Below, piece by piece: positions 8,531-17,689 of a stretch of 37,641 nt of DNA. The notes below the pieces were generated by a model that saw nothing but the letters and a program-made list of their open reading frames with translations, did not search any database and was not told the DNA's origin. Position numbers and translations under genes: made by a program. Origin of the DNA: Gemmatimonadota bacterium (lineage in GTDB: Bacteria > Gemmatimonadota > Gemmatimonadetes > Gemmatimonadales > Gemmatimonadaceae); the NCBI GenBank assembly GCA_003152485.1, contig PMAE01000098.1:169-37809 (forward strand), written 5' to 3'. Within the stretch, counting starts at the first letter, position 1. The number at the start of each line of letters is the position of its first letter.

Positions 8531-10038
8531 GGGGTCCGGACCTCGTAGATCTCGAAGGGCGGCATGGCGGCCGACGTCACATCGACGGCCTGCGTGTCGG
8601 GCGCCGTGGGGGTACAGCATGCGGCCAGCGCTCGATTTAAGTCCGCGAGATCGGCGTTTTGCACTCGAAACGCGCCGACCCATTCTTTGCGATCGACGAC
8701 GACCCATCGTACGCGCCACGCGCGCAGACTGTCACCGGTCGGCAGGTACGGAGGCGCCAGATCCCAGAATGACTTCTCCGGGCCCACGCGCTGCATCACG
8801 ATATAGGGGGCGGCCAGCACGACATCCGTCGGTTGTGTGTGCCGATCCAGCCATTGAACGGTGGTTCTCGATGGTTCTTTCGTGGTCGCCACGCCCCCTG
8901 CGATGCGAGCGACGTCGTACACCAACAGGATCACGAGGAGGAGTGACGCCCATGTCCATCGGACGCCGAAGCGCTGCCGGGTGAGGGCCGTGCGATCCAT
9001 CTCGGCCAGGAACCACGCGCTCCCCAGCGCCATTGCCGGGTACAGGACCGCGAGGTGGTTCTCGAGCCACACGGCCTGCACGAGAATGGCGGCCAGGCCA
9101 ATGAAGAACCACCAGCCGATCAGCGTCGCCCGCCGCTCGAAGAGCGACTTGATCGCCGCGGCCGCGCCGAGGACGACACCGAAGGGCGCGTCGGTGGACA
9201 GCACGCGGAGGATCCTGAATCCGAAGCTCGGATCGATAACGATGAACCCCACGCGGAAGACCGCCGGCAGGACCCCGGGTCCATTTCCGGGCCGGACCGG
9301 GACTCCCCGCGTCGAGGCGATCCAGCCCTTCATGAATTCGCTCGGGTCGTGCAGCCAGAGAAGGGCGAATACGAACGCCGCCGCGGCGGTCCCGGCACCA
9401 AGGGCCATCCAGGCGCGCCGCCGATCTGCCCGGTCAGTGGCCGGTTGGTCGGTGATGCTCGCCAGCACCAGCGCGACCAATATGAACGCGCCGTTGGCCT
9501 TCGTGAGCAGGAGGCCCGCCGTCGCTGCGGCAACGCCTAGACGGTCCCACCGTGTGCGGCCCAGGAAGAAGAAGACGAGGCCGTTCATCCAGAACATCTG
9601 GAGCGGCTCGATGTATGCTCGGCGGTCGGTGAGAACCGCCGCGTAATCCAAGCCAAGTAGCAGCAGCGCCCAGAGTGCCGTGCGCCGGTCGCCGGTGAGT
9701 CGGTAGGCCGCGCCCGCAAAGCACGCAAGGCCAAGCAGATTGAAGAGCGCGGCAGTGTCGCGGCCAACGACCACGGTGGGTCGGAACCACCGGAATGCAG
9801 ATCCGAGTATCCAATGGTAGAGGGGCGCCTGGTAGTAGTCGAACGTCCCCCGCCCGTTCTCGATCCAGTTCCGAACAGCGAGTGGCCAGCCGCCTTCGTC
9901 GGCGGCAATGATCGGATATCGACCGAGCCACAGGGTGTGCACGACGATGACCAGCGCGACGACCGCAAGGGCTGACGCCCGGGAGCCCGCGGTCCGGGCG
10001 GTGTCGGTCCCGGATGGACCGGGCGAGTTAGTGGCCAT
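8527..10038 (-). CDS. GT39/ArnT-like membrane glycosyltransferase (GT-C)
   Basis: A 503-residue multi-membrane protein of the GT-C superfamily (PMT/ArnT type). These enzymes use polyprenyl-phosphate sugars as donors and act on the periplasmic side. The first periplasmic loop has the acidic pair D47-E48 (AADEGGW) expected for the catalytic site, followed by a QAPLYHW segment resembling the family's PPLY motif. About 10-12 helices follow, then a soluble C-terminal region of about 120 residues ending in EIYEVRTP. ATG 10038 overlaps the end of the upstream gene by 11 nt. It is one of four GT-C proteins in this operon. The sugar and acceptor are unknown. A lipid-A-type role (ArnT) is unlikely in this setting. 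Confidence 0.82.
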   Translation of the reverse strand: MATNSPGPSGTDTARTAGSRASALAVVALVIVVHTLWLGRYPIIAADEGGWPLAVRNWIENGRGTFDYYQAPLYHWILGSAFRWFRPTVVVGRDTAALFNLLGLACFAGAAYRLTGDRRTALWALLLLGLDYAAVLTDRRAYIEPLQMFWMNGLVFFFLGRTRWDRLGVAAATAGLLLTKANGAFILVALVLASITDQPATDRADRRRAWMALGAGTAAAAFVFALLWLHDPSEFMKGWIASTRGVPVRPGNGPGVLPAVFRVGFIVIDPSFGFRILRVLSTDAPFGVVLGAAAAIKSLFERRATLIGWWFFIGLAAILVQAVWLENHLAVLYPAMALGSAWFLAEMDRTALTRQRFGVRWTWASLLLVILLVYDVARIAGGVATTKEPSRTTVQWLDRHTQPTDVVLAAPYIVMQRVGPEKSFWDLAPPYLPTGDSLRAWRVRWVVVDRKEWVGAFRVQNADLADLNRALAACCTPTAPDTQAVDVTSAAMPPFEIYEVRTP

Positions 10039-11764
10039 GCGCTCCAATCTCAGCAGGGCGGAGGTCGTACAGCGACCATCCGTTGGATGTGGCGACCACC
10101 GGGAATCGGCGGTCCAAGTCGGCTGCGAACCCGGGTTGGGAGTGCACGAGGGTATCGTTCGCGACGAAGAATTGCGCCCCGCGCGCGACGATGCTGTCGA
10201 CGCGTGCCATCGACTGCTGCTCGACGCACACATCGAAGCCTTTTCGGTCGACCCAATAGAACATGTACGATTGGTTGTACGCCACGTGGTGGGCCATGAC
10301 GGTGTGACACGGGCCGCCGGACGATAGGATCAGCGCGCCCGCCGGAATCCGCGGTGCGAACACCGTGGCTGCTTCGTAGTTGCCGGTTTCGCGGTGCGGA
10401 TGGACGTCGGCGGCCACCTGGGCTGCGAGCAGGAGCAGTGCGGCCGGCGCGGCGATGGCAGCGAGCACCGCGAGCACTGGAGACCGTTTGATGCCGGCCG
10501 CCCGATCCCGGCCGCGCCGTATGGCGGCCAACAGGAATCCGGCGACGACGACGATCGCGCCCAACTTGACGGCGCGTGAGGATCCGTACCCGATCGGCAG
10601 GTCGTGCGCGACGACGTAGCCGAGGCCGACCGCGCAGGGGACCATCGCGACGGCGATGGCACGCAACGCTCCGGCGCGCCAGCGCAGGCGCGCCAACTGC
10701 GACACGCCGAGCCCGAAGAGCAGCGCGACTGGCGCGACGGAGAACACGTGGTAATACAGGGCCCAGGAATTGGCGGTGGTGCGAATCGCGGCCACATAGA
10801 ACAGCATCGCGCCGATCAGCCACGGAATCGCTACCCGCGCGGCGGGAGCGCGGGGCGCGGCGGCTATCCCGTAGATGCCGGTGATCGCGCCGGCGGCCGT
10901 CCACACGTAAAACAGCTCCGCGGTGATGAGCCCGAGCGTGAACGATGACTCCCGAAACACATCGAGTCCGATCCAGTGATCCTCGTTGGAGAGTCCGAGG
11001 GAGTTGCCATAGGTGACCCACAGATGGTGTGCGTGACCATACCAGAGCGCTGAGGGCACGAGCGCGATCACGGCGAACAGCCACACGAGCGGATCCCGAG
11101 CGGTTGCCCAGCGGTACCGCCGCCAGAGCAGCGCGGCAAAGAGGACACCGATGTGCGCCGCGGTCGCCTTCGCGAGGATGGCGAGCGCCGTGGCGATGGC
11201 CGCGAGCAGCCACCATCCGACGGCCTCCCGGCCGGGCGCCCGCGCATCGAGCCACCGAATGAACGTGTAGACGGCGGCGATATACGCGAGCAGCATGAGC
11301 GCTTCGGGCTGCAGCGCATTCGATATCCGAACGATGAGCGGGCTCAGAGCAAAGAATAGTCCCGCCGCGAGTGCGCCACGCCAGGGCAACAGCCGTCGAG
11401 CGAGGGCCAGGAAGATTGCGAGGGTCGCCAGCGCGAACGTGTACGCGAGGATCCGACCGAGGACCTCGTAGAAGCCGAACGTTTTGTAGAGCGCCGCGAT
11501 CGTCCACGGAAACAGCGGGAACTCCATCTCGGCGAACCCGGGCCCGTCTCCTCGCCAGTCGATGCGCGGATACAGGATGTTCATTCCCTCGCGGACGTAA
11601 TTGCGTGCGATCGCGGCCTCGTCGCTCTCACGCCAGCTCTCCCGAATCCGGCCGTCGACGGAATGCCAGAGGTCGATCGCGCGGACGCCCGCGCCGAGGA
11701 CGAGGATGGCCGCGAACAACCATCGGCGATGCGCGCGCAGCCAGCTGTACCGCCTCGTCGTCAT
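10028..11764 (-). CDS. GT39-like membrane glycosyltransferase (GT-C)
   Basis: A 578-residue GT-C protein. A short basic N-terminus leads to helix 1 (about 14-30), then a periplasmic loop with the acidic pair D48-E49 (WRESDEAAIARNYVREG) and an EFPLFPW segment matching the family's substrate loop. Roughly 11-13 helices are visible up to about residue 450. The last 120 residues are a soluble, probably periplasmic domain. Start ATG 11764 overlaps the upstream stop as ATGA, so translation is probably coupled. It likely transfers a sugar from a polyprenyl-phosphate donor to the exported polymer or its repeat unit; which sugar cannot be inferred. Confidence 0.82.
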   Translation of the reverse strand: MTTRRYSWLRAHRRWLFAAILVLGAGVRAIDLWHSVDGRIRESWRESDEAAIARNYVREGMNILYPRIDWRGDGPGFAEMEFPLFPWTIAALYKTFGFYEVLGRILAYTFALATLAIFLALARRLLPWRGALAAGLFFALSPLIVRISNALQPEALMLLAYIAAVYTFIRWLDARAPGREAVGWWLLAAIATALAILAKATAAHIGVLFAALLWRRYRWATARDPLVWLFAVIALVPSALWYGHAHHLWVTYGNSLGLSNEDHWIGLDVFRESSFTLGLITAELFYVWTAAGAITGIYGIAAAPRAPAARVAIPWLIGAMLFYVAAIRTTANSWALYYHVFSVAPVALLFGLGVSQLARLRWRAGALRAIAVAMVPCAVGLGYVVAHDLPIGYGSSRAVKLGAIVVVAGFLLAAIRRGRDRAAGIKRSPVLAVLAAIAAPAALLLLAAQVAADVHPHRETGNYEAATVFAPRIPAGALILSSGGPCHTVMAHHVAYNQSYMFYWVDRKGFDVCVEQQSMARVDSIVARGAQFFVANDTLVHSQPGFAADLDRRFPVVATSNGWSLYDLRPAEIGAHGH

Positions 11765-13371
11765 ACGCCCGGCGGCAGAGCGGAGGTCGTCACGGGGCCC
11801 GCGAAGCGGTACAAGAATCTGGGGAACCGGTGGTTGTACCGCTTCGGCAGTCCGGCGAGCGCGGCAAATCGGTCGCCGAAATCGGTCTGGAGCACGTAAG
11901 AGCTGGCGAGCAACGAGAGCGGGGGCTGTTCAGCCGGCAGCGGGAGGTTCGTGATGAGGTACGCGGTGCCCGTCGGATGCTCCGCGGGGCCCATGAGGCT
12001 GTACGCCTGCGCGCGGTCGCCCGTCGTGTGTCCGGGGCCGCGACCCATGTCCTCGAGCGCGACCCAATGCGCGCCGGGGAAAAACAACGGTGGTCCGGCG
12101 AGCTCCCCGATGTCGGGCGCATACACCGGTCCGTCCAATCCATGGACGACGCCGAGGAACTCCGCGTACGCCGCGGGTGCGTGCGGCGATAAGATCACGG
12201 TCTGAGGTGCGTAGATGAGCGGGACGAACGCCACCGCGACGGCGGCCGACTGCACCGCCTGGGTCCACGCACCGGCGTCCGCCCGCACGAACTCCGCCAG
12301 CCCCACCGTGCCCAGGATGATGACGAAGGCGCCGAACGGAATGAATACATTGTCCGACGACCCGGCATCGAACGCCCCCAGGAGCGCGCTGGCGGCGCCA
12401 CAAAACCATTGGACGTGCCAGATGCGTAGGGGCGTTCGCCCGCGCCAGACGCGCAGCATCGGGATCGCACTGGCGACCACGAGCGGGAGATAACTGCGCG
12501 CGGTAAACCGCATGAGTCGCATGACTGCGCCGGCATCGACGGTGGACCATTTCCGCGGGACATCCCACGTGAAATAGTGGAACGCCGGCCCGAACGGCCA
12601 CGGGGCTGCGGCGACATACAGCAGGAGTCCCAACACACCTGCCGCGAGCCAGTACGGCAGCGATGCCCGCCATCCCTCGCGGAAGGTCAGGAATGCAACG
12701 CCGCCTGCGGCGAACAGCGCGCCGTGCTGCTTGAACCAAAACCCGAGCACGAGAATGACCACGCCGCTCACGCGTCCGGCGCGGGTCGATGCCCGGTCGA
12801 TCACGTACGTGCCGAGCAGCGAGGCACACAGCAACCAGGAGTCGGAGTGGGCGGTGTCCAGATAGGCGTCCATCACCCGGTAGGCCGTCGCGAATAGGCC
12901 GAGGCCAATCAGGCCCCACCACCATGACCCGGTCCACTTGCGTACCGCCGCATAGATCACGGCGCCACTCCCCGCCATACCCGCGATTGCGACGAGCCGC
13001 AGGGCCGGCAAATTGAGGCCGAGCACCCATGTCACGGGAGCGCTGAGAAAGTAGTACAGCGGATTGTACGCAAGCGGCACGTATTCGGGCGTCGGCAACG
13101 GGTAGACGGGCAGTCCGTGCGCGGCCCGCGCGACATGCTGGAGGATGGTGCCCTCCATCAGGTCGAGCAGAAATGGAAAGCGGAGGTGGTCCGCCCAGAG
13201 GAAGACCGTGAACGCGACCACGACGCCAGACCAGAGCGCGAGGGCCGCACGAGCCACCGAGCGGCCGCCGTCGTGGTGCTGACGGCGGCGGACATCGACG
13301 ATGGCACACAGGCCCACCGTCGCCAGCAGTCCCGCGCGCAGGAGATTGGCGGTGTTGAGAAGCCCGGTCAC
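11761..13371 (-). CDS. GT-C-like multi-membrane protein
   Basis: A 536-residue membrane protein resembling GT39/GT-C glycosyltransferases but more divergent than its two downstream neighbours. The first large loop carries FLLDLMEGTILQH (D70, E73) and then YNPLYYFLSAP (102-112), which matches the PPLY loop in position. About 10-12 helices follow, then a soluble tail of about 130 residues. The frame runs 31 codons further upstream, but GTG 13371 makes a GTGA overlap with the upstream stop and begins a plausible N-terminus, so I choose it. Because no classical Wzy polymerase is present, this divergent member is one candidate for an unusual polymerase or ligase. That is speculation. Confidence 0.75.
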   Translation of the reverse strand: MTGLLNTANLLRAGLLATVGLCAIVDVRRRQHHDGGRSVARAALALWSGVVVAFTVFLWADHLRFPFLLDLMEGTILQHVARAAHGLPVYPLPTPEYVPLAYNPLYYFLSAPVTWVLGLNLPALRLVAIAGMAGSGAVIYAAVRKWTGSWWWGLIGLGLFATAYRVMDAYLDTAHSDSWLLCASLLGTYVIDRASTRAGRVSGVVILVLGFWFKQHGALFAAGGVAFLTFREGWRASLPYWLAAGVLGLLLYVAAAPWPFGPAFHYFTWDVPRKWSTVDAGAVMRLMRFTARSYLPLVVASAIPMLRVWRGRTPLRIWHVQWFCGAASALLGAFDAGSSDNVFIPFGAFVIILGTVGLAEFVRADAGAWTQAVQSAAVAVAFVPLIYAPQTVILSPHAPAAYAEFLGVVHGLDGPVYAPDIGELAGPPLFFPGAHWVALEDMGRGPGHTTGDRAQAYSLMGPAEHPTGTAYLITNLPLPAEQPPLSLLASSYVLQTDFGDRFAALAGLPKRYNHRFPRFLYRFAGPVTTSALPPGV

Positions 13372-16034
13372 CCGGCGCACCGGGAATCGACCAATCCCCG
13401 CTGGCTCAATGCCGTCAAGATTGCCTGGGCCGCCGCACGATGCCCCGCGGCATTCCAATGCCACTGATTCGGGAAATACACGGGCTGTGGTCGATATGCG
13501 CGGAGCGGGCCCGTGAGGTCGACCAACGGCACGCCAAGCGAGTCCGCGATCGGCTGCAGCGCGGTAAACGGTCGCCGCAGATCGTAGCTAGCCGGATCGG
13601 TGAACGGAATTCCCGACCGCGGGAGATATGCGATTTGCTCGCGCGGAAGGACGGTCACGCCACCCGGAGTGAAGAAGATGACAAGGGTTCCGCCATTGGC
13701 CCGGACGGCATCGCGAAAATGCGCGATGAACCGTGTCATGCGGTCGACATTTGCCGAATCGTAGAGTGGGCTGGGCCCCGTGCGGTAGTACTCGAGCAAC
13801 AGCTTATAGCGTTGGGTCGCGGACACCCGGCCGGTGGTCGCCGACACGATACGTTCGTAGAGGAGTCGAGCGTTGGCGACGAGGTCCGAGTGATCGAGGA
13901 GCTCGCCCCGAGTCAATCGACGTTGGGTGAGGCCGATCCCTTGCCGGCGTTGCTCGGCATCGACCTGAATATCGGACCAATCATTCACGAAAAACTCATG
14001 GACCACGATATCGGGACGAAAGATTGGTCCCAACTCATCGAACTGCGGTTCTTCTTCACGCGGACCGTAGCCGGTGACCCCGGCGTTGATGACTTGGACG
14101 GTTCGCGGAGTGAGACAGGAGGCGAGGGCCGAATCGAGTAACGCCGGGAACGATTGCGGATAGTTCAACCCTTCCGGCATCGTGAACGCGTCGCCCGTAG
14201 TCAGGACGCGCAGCGTATTGGCCGTCGGCCGCGCAACCGGGATCTCGGGGCTGGCGAGTCCCAGTCCGTTCGTGTGCACGACATAGTCGTAGTCGTTGTA
14301 GCGAAGGCGCGTGACGCGGTTCGGGATGAGCCCAAAGGCCCGCGTGGGGTGCACCATCAACGCGGGGCGTTCGCCCCAGCCACCGATTTCACGAGGCGCG
14401 ACGACACGGAGGCCGGCTTCCGCCGCTCCGGACAACACGAATACGCCGACGATACCTGCCGCCCATGCCCATTTACGGGGTCGTGCCCCGTGGCCCATCA
14501 CATCGGCCGCCGTCGTGAGCGTGCCCACGATGAGCCCGACGACCGCCGCCACGTAGCCGTAGCCCGGGGGCATCAGGAACAGGCCTGTCACACCAGCCGC
14601 GAGTCCCGTGCGGCGTGCAACCGCGCACCACGCAGGCTCCAATGCCATGGCGGGGCCCGACGCGCCGGGGCGCTTCAACCACTCCACCCAGAGCAGCGTC
14701 GCCGTCCCGACCGCGATCGCGAAAGCGGCCGCGCGCTCGTGGAACTCGACGGCTGCGGCGAACGGTTCCACGATGAGCAGCGAGAGCGTCACCGCGATCC
14801 CGACGGCGCCCGAGAGCAGGTTGGCGTGCGAGGCCAGCCAGGCGGGGGCGTGGCCAACGACATGGCTGGTCGCGCGCTCGATGGCTCGGCCGACAGGAAA
14901 CGAAGCGACGAGCACGGCCACCGCGGCCACGAGGTGCCAGCCGGGACGACTTTCCAGAAACACGCCCGTCCAGCTCAGTGGGGGCTGGTGTACGAGATAG
15001 ATGGCGTAGGAGCTGGCACCGATGGCCGCGAGCCCGGTGGCCGCCGGCGGGACGTACGTGCGGATGAGCCGCCACGCGCCGAAGAACAATCCCGACAGCC
15101 CCAACGTCACGAGCAGATTGGATACGAGCGAACCGGTGAGCGTGACCGAGCACGCGAGACCCGCCGCGTAGACCGCGGCCGCCCAGAGCATAATCCGACT
15201 GGGGAGGGGATCGTTGCGCCCTGCCTGTCGCGCGACGGCCAGCCACCACGCGACCGCCATTCCCGCCGTGAATTCCGCGAGGCGAGACCCGGCGAACATC
15301 CCCGACATCCACACGTAGAGGTGCGGCGAATACAAAATGCCGATTTCTCGGGACGCGACGGTGAGGATCAGCGTTCCGGTGAAGAACCACATCGGCCCGC
15401 TGCGCTCCAACCATCGCATCAGAAACGGGAACACCAGGTACAGCTGAACGATCAGCCAGATGTACCACCACGCGGGCGCGATGTAGAAGAAGAGTTTCTC
15501 CGACCCGCGGAATCCAACGAGGCTTAGGAGGGTCGCCGGGCTCCCGAACGTCAGCCTGTTCCCGGGAATCGCGAGTGCGGCTCCCAGGATGACGAAGTGC
15601 ATGGCGATGAACAAGGGATACAGCCGGGCGAGCCGTCGGCGGTAGAACGACGACACGGTCGAGTCGATTTTGCTCGCGTGGCGGAGCGCCGCGAGCGTCA
15701 GTCCGGCGCCGCTCGCGAAGATGAACACGCCTGGTCCGCTGTCGCCGAGCCATCCGAGCGATCGTACCGCCGCGACCGGCCACAGCCGATCGTGCGGGAA
15801 GAACGTGTGCAACCGAGTGGCCAGGTCGGGCCAGTTATTACTCGGATTCGTGAACCAGGGCCCGGGGCCAAACGCCTCCACGAGATGATTGAGGAGAACG
15901 GCCAGGATCGCGAACGCCTTGAGTGGGTCGAGCCAATCGACCTTGATCGCGGCCGGGCGGTCCGGGGCGGGTCGTCCTGCGGTGCCCCCCGCGGTCGCCA
16001 GGAGTGGTGCTGACGGCCGCGGGGGGCCGTTCAC
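13368..16034 (-). CDS. Acyltransferase-3 fused to an altered SGNH domain
   Basis: An 888-residue membrane protein. Residues about 33-390 form an acyltransferase-3 domain with about ten helices, including the conserved His in LLNHLVEAF (H50) and RRRLARLYPLF (132-142); such proteins O-acylate exported sugars. About five extra helices (405-545) follow, then a soluble SGNH-like domain (about 560-885). In that domain block I reads TTGDAFTM (A616 where the nucleophilic Ser of GDSFT is expected). Block II is INAGVTGYG, block III FFVNDW (N684), and block V NQWH (N856 where Asp is expected, H859 kept). The catalytic Ser and Asp therefore appear lost. It is longer than usual AT3-SGNH fusions. Start GTG 16034 overlaps the upstream stop as GTGA. 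Confidence 0.85.
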   Translation of the reverse strand: MNGPPRPSAPLLATAGGTAGRPAPDRPAAIKVDWLDPLKAFAILAVLLNHLVEAFGPGPWFTNPSNNWPDLATRLHTFFPHDRLWPVAAVRSLGWLGDSGPGVFIFASGAGLTLAALRHASKIDSTVSSFYRRRLARLYPLFIAMHFVILGAALAIPGNRLTFGSPATLLSLVGFRGSEKLFFYIAPAWWYIWLIVQLYLVFPFLMRWLERSGPMWFFTGTLILTVASREIGILYSPHLYVWMSGMFAGSRLAEFTAGMAVAWWLAVARQAGRNDPLPSRIMLWAAAVYAAGLACSVTLTGSLVSNLLVTLGLSGLFFGAWRLIRTYVPPAATGLAAIGASSYAIYLVHQPPLSWTGVFLESRPGWHLVAAVAVLVASFPVGRAIERATSHVVGHAPAWLASHANLLSGAVGIAVTLSLLIVEPFAAAVEFHERAAAFAIAVGTATLLWVEWLKRPGASGPAMALEPAWCAVARRTGLAAGVTGLFLMPPGYGYVAAVVGLIVGTLTTAADVMGHGARPRKWAWAAGIVGVFVLSGAAEAGLRVVAPREIGGWGERPALMVHPTRAFGLIPNRVTRLRYNDYDYVVHTNGLGLASPEIPVARPTANTLRVLTTGDAFTMPEGLNYPQSFPALLDSALASCLTPRTVQVINAGVTGYGPREEEPQFDELGPIFRPDIVVHEFFVNDWSDIQVDAEQRRQGIGLTQRRLTRGELLDHSDLVANARLLYERIVSATTGRVSATQRYKLLLEYYRTGPSPLYDSANVDRMTRFIAHFRDAVRANGGTLVIFFTPGGVTVLPREQIAYLPRSGIPFTDPASYDLRRPFTALQPIADSLGVPLVDLTGPLRAYRPQPVYFPNQWHWNAAGHRAAAQAILTALSQRGLVDSRCAG

Positions 16035-17644
16035 CGTTTCACCGCGTGGATGACGTACATGTTCGTGAAGGTCGTGCTATCGAGCACGGTGGTGCGGTTC
16101 CGGATATAGCTGGTCACGATCGAGTCGGCGGGCAAGGTGTGCCACACGAACCCTTGTGCGACAACCAGCCAGAACTGATTCTGGACACCGGCCGCGCGCA
16201 CTTGGCTGCCGATCTGCGATGTATCGCGCAGCTCGAACAGATTCGGATCGTACACATCCAACGATGCATCGATGGGGACGCCCAGCACGGTGGCGCGTCC
16301 CTGATCGATGTCGCCGTAATAGTACCGGAATGGCAGTACCGTTTCCGGGCCGACGACGAGGATCGGCTCGTTCGGTGAGCCGTGCGCGGCGACGTAGGCC
16401 GCCGCACCCCTCGAGTCGGCGACGTCGACGTGGCGTTCATAGCTGATGAGCGTGAGCACCGCGGCGGCCCCCACGGCGGCGCTCGCGGCCCACCGCGGGA
16501 TCCCGGGCGCGACCTTGCCCGTCCAGAGCGTGACCATCAAGATGAACGCCGGCGTCAGACACACCAGGTGCCGCGGGTACACGGACACGACCTTCGACCA
16601 TTGCATCCCGAGGAGACAGGCGGTCGGGACGGCCAGGGCGACAAACAGGGCGGGCTCCAGCCATCGATGACTCGTATCTTCGCCCGCGGCGGTCACCAAC
16701 GGTGGCGCAGTCGCCGCGTCGCTCCGATCCGGGATCAGGAACCGTGTCGCGACGACGAACAGGAGGAGGGTGCCGATGATGACGGTGCCAAACGACGTTT
16801 GTGTCAACACCGGCGCGTCGCCGAATACACCGGCGAGAAACGCCGACGGGAGACTGATCGACGGGTCGCCCGCGAGATACTGCATGGCAGGCTGCAGCAC
16901 GACCGCCGGCGCCGGATTGATATTCGATGTCAGCTGTTCTTGGACCACGGACAGCCACGGCACGAGCGCTATGCCGACGACGGCGAGCGAGATGGTCAGC
17001 CAGCGTCGGCCGCGTTGGACCGCTGCTGCCGCCAACCACTGCCCGGCGAGCAGAAACCCCACGTAGTAGAACGTGAGGACTCCGGCAATGGCGCCAATCG
17101 CGTACAACGTCGCGTCGATCCATGATCGGCTGTGCCGTCGGTCGAGGATGCGCACGAAGAAGTACATCGTCCACGCGCTAAAAAATATGGCGAGTGCGTA
17201 TGGGCGCGCCTCGGCCGCGGCCCACACGACGGTCCCGGTCACAACCGCCAGGATCGACGGCGGCACGCCGCGTCGGGGCGCGTATCGCGCGCGTGTCGCC
17301 CACAGAAACAGCACGCACCCCACGACGCAGAGCGTGGATAGCACCCGCATCCAACTCACGGTCGGCGACCCGATCCGCATCCACAGGTTGAGCAGCAGGA
17401 AATAGAGGGGCGGCTGCAGCTCGAAATGCAGCGCCTGATGCAACGTCGCGGCCAAGCTGCGGTGGGCCGTGTGGAGCGAGTACGCTTCGTCGATCCAGAG
17501 ACTCTTGTGCATCGAGTTCCAGATCGCCAAGGTGATCACGCCCACGACCGACGCGATCGGAACCCACACCGATCCCGCCGATGGGGCTTCGCCATCGTCC
17601 GTGACCGGCTGCTGGGGCGGCGGTCCCGCCGCTACGGTCGGCAC
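16031..17644 (-). CDS. GT39-like membrane glycosyltransferase (GT-C)
   Basis: A 537-residue GT-C protein and the most canonical of the four. After helix 1 (about 27-44) comes SLWIDEAYSLHTAH with the catalytic-type pair D52-E53, then LQPPLYFLLLNLW, the PPLY loop. About ten further helices follow, and the C-terminal 110 residues are soluble. This family takes sugar from a polyprenyl-phosphate carrier and acts in the periplasm. The start is GTG 17644 with an AGGGA Shine-Dalgarno 7-8 nt upstream. It begins the membrane-protein half of the operon after a 45-bp gap from the dehydrogenase gene. The donor sugar is unknown. Confidence 0.84.
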   Translation of the reverse strand: MPTVAAGPPPQQPVTDDGEAPSAGSVWVPIASVVGVITLAIWNSMHKSLWIDEAYSLHTAHRSLAATLHQALHFELQPPLYFLLLNLWMRIGSPTVSWMRVLSTLCVVGCVLFLWATRARYAPRRGVPPSILAVVTGTVVWAAAEARPYALAIFFSAWTMYFFVRILDRRHSRSWIDATLYAIGAIAGVLTFYYVGFLLAGQWLAAAAVQRGRRWLTISLAVVGIALVPWLSVVQEQLTSNINPAPAVVLQPAMQYLAGDPSISLPSAFLAGVFGDAPVLTQTSFGTVIIGTLLLFVVATRFLIPDRSDAATAPPLVTAAGEDTSHRWLEPALFVALAVPTACLLGMQWSKVVSVYPRHLVCLTPAFILMVTLWTGKVAPGIPRWAASAAVGAAAVLTLISYERHVDVADSRGAAAYVAAHGSPNEPILVVGPETVLPFRYYYGDIDQGRATVLGVPIDASLDVYDPNLFELRDTSQIGSQVRAAGVQNQFWLVVAQGFVWHTLPADSIVTSYIRNRTTVLDSTTFTNMYVIHAVKR

Positions 17645-17689
17645 GTGGTAGTCCCTAGGTAAGTGTGACGGCGAGGCGTCAGCCCGAGC

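Noticed and set aside
14154..15527. A 457-codon plus-strand open frame opposite the acyltransferase-3 gene
   Set aside because: Its product is Arg/His/Asp/Gly-rich without domains or a Shine-Dalgarno, as expected for the antisense of a high-GC gene; the minus strand carries clear AT3 and SGNH motifs.
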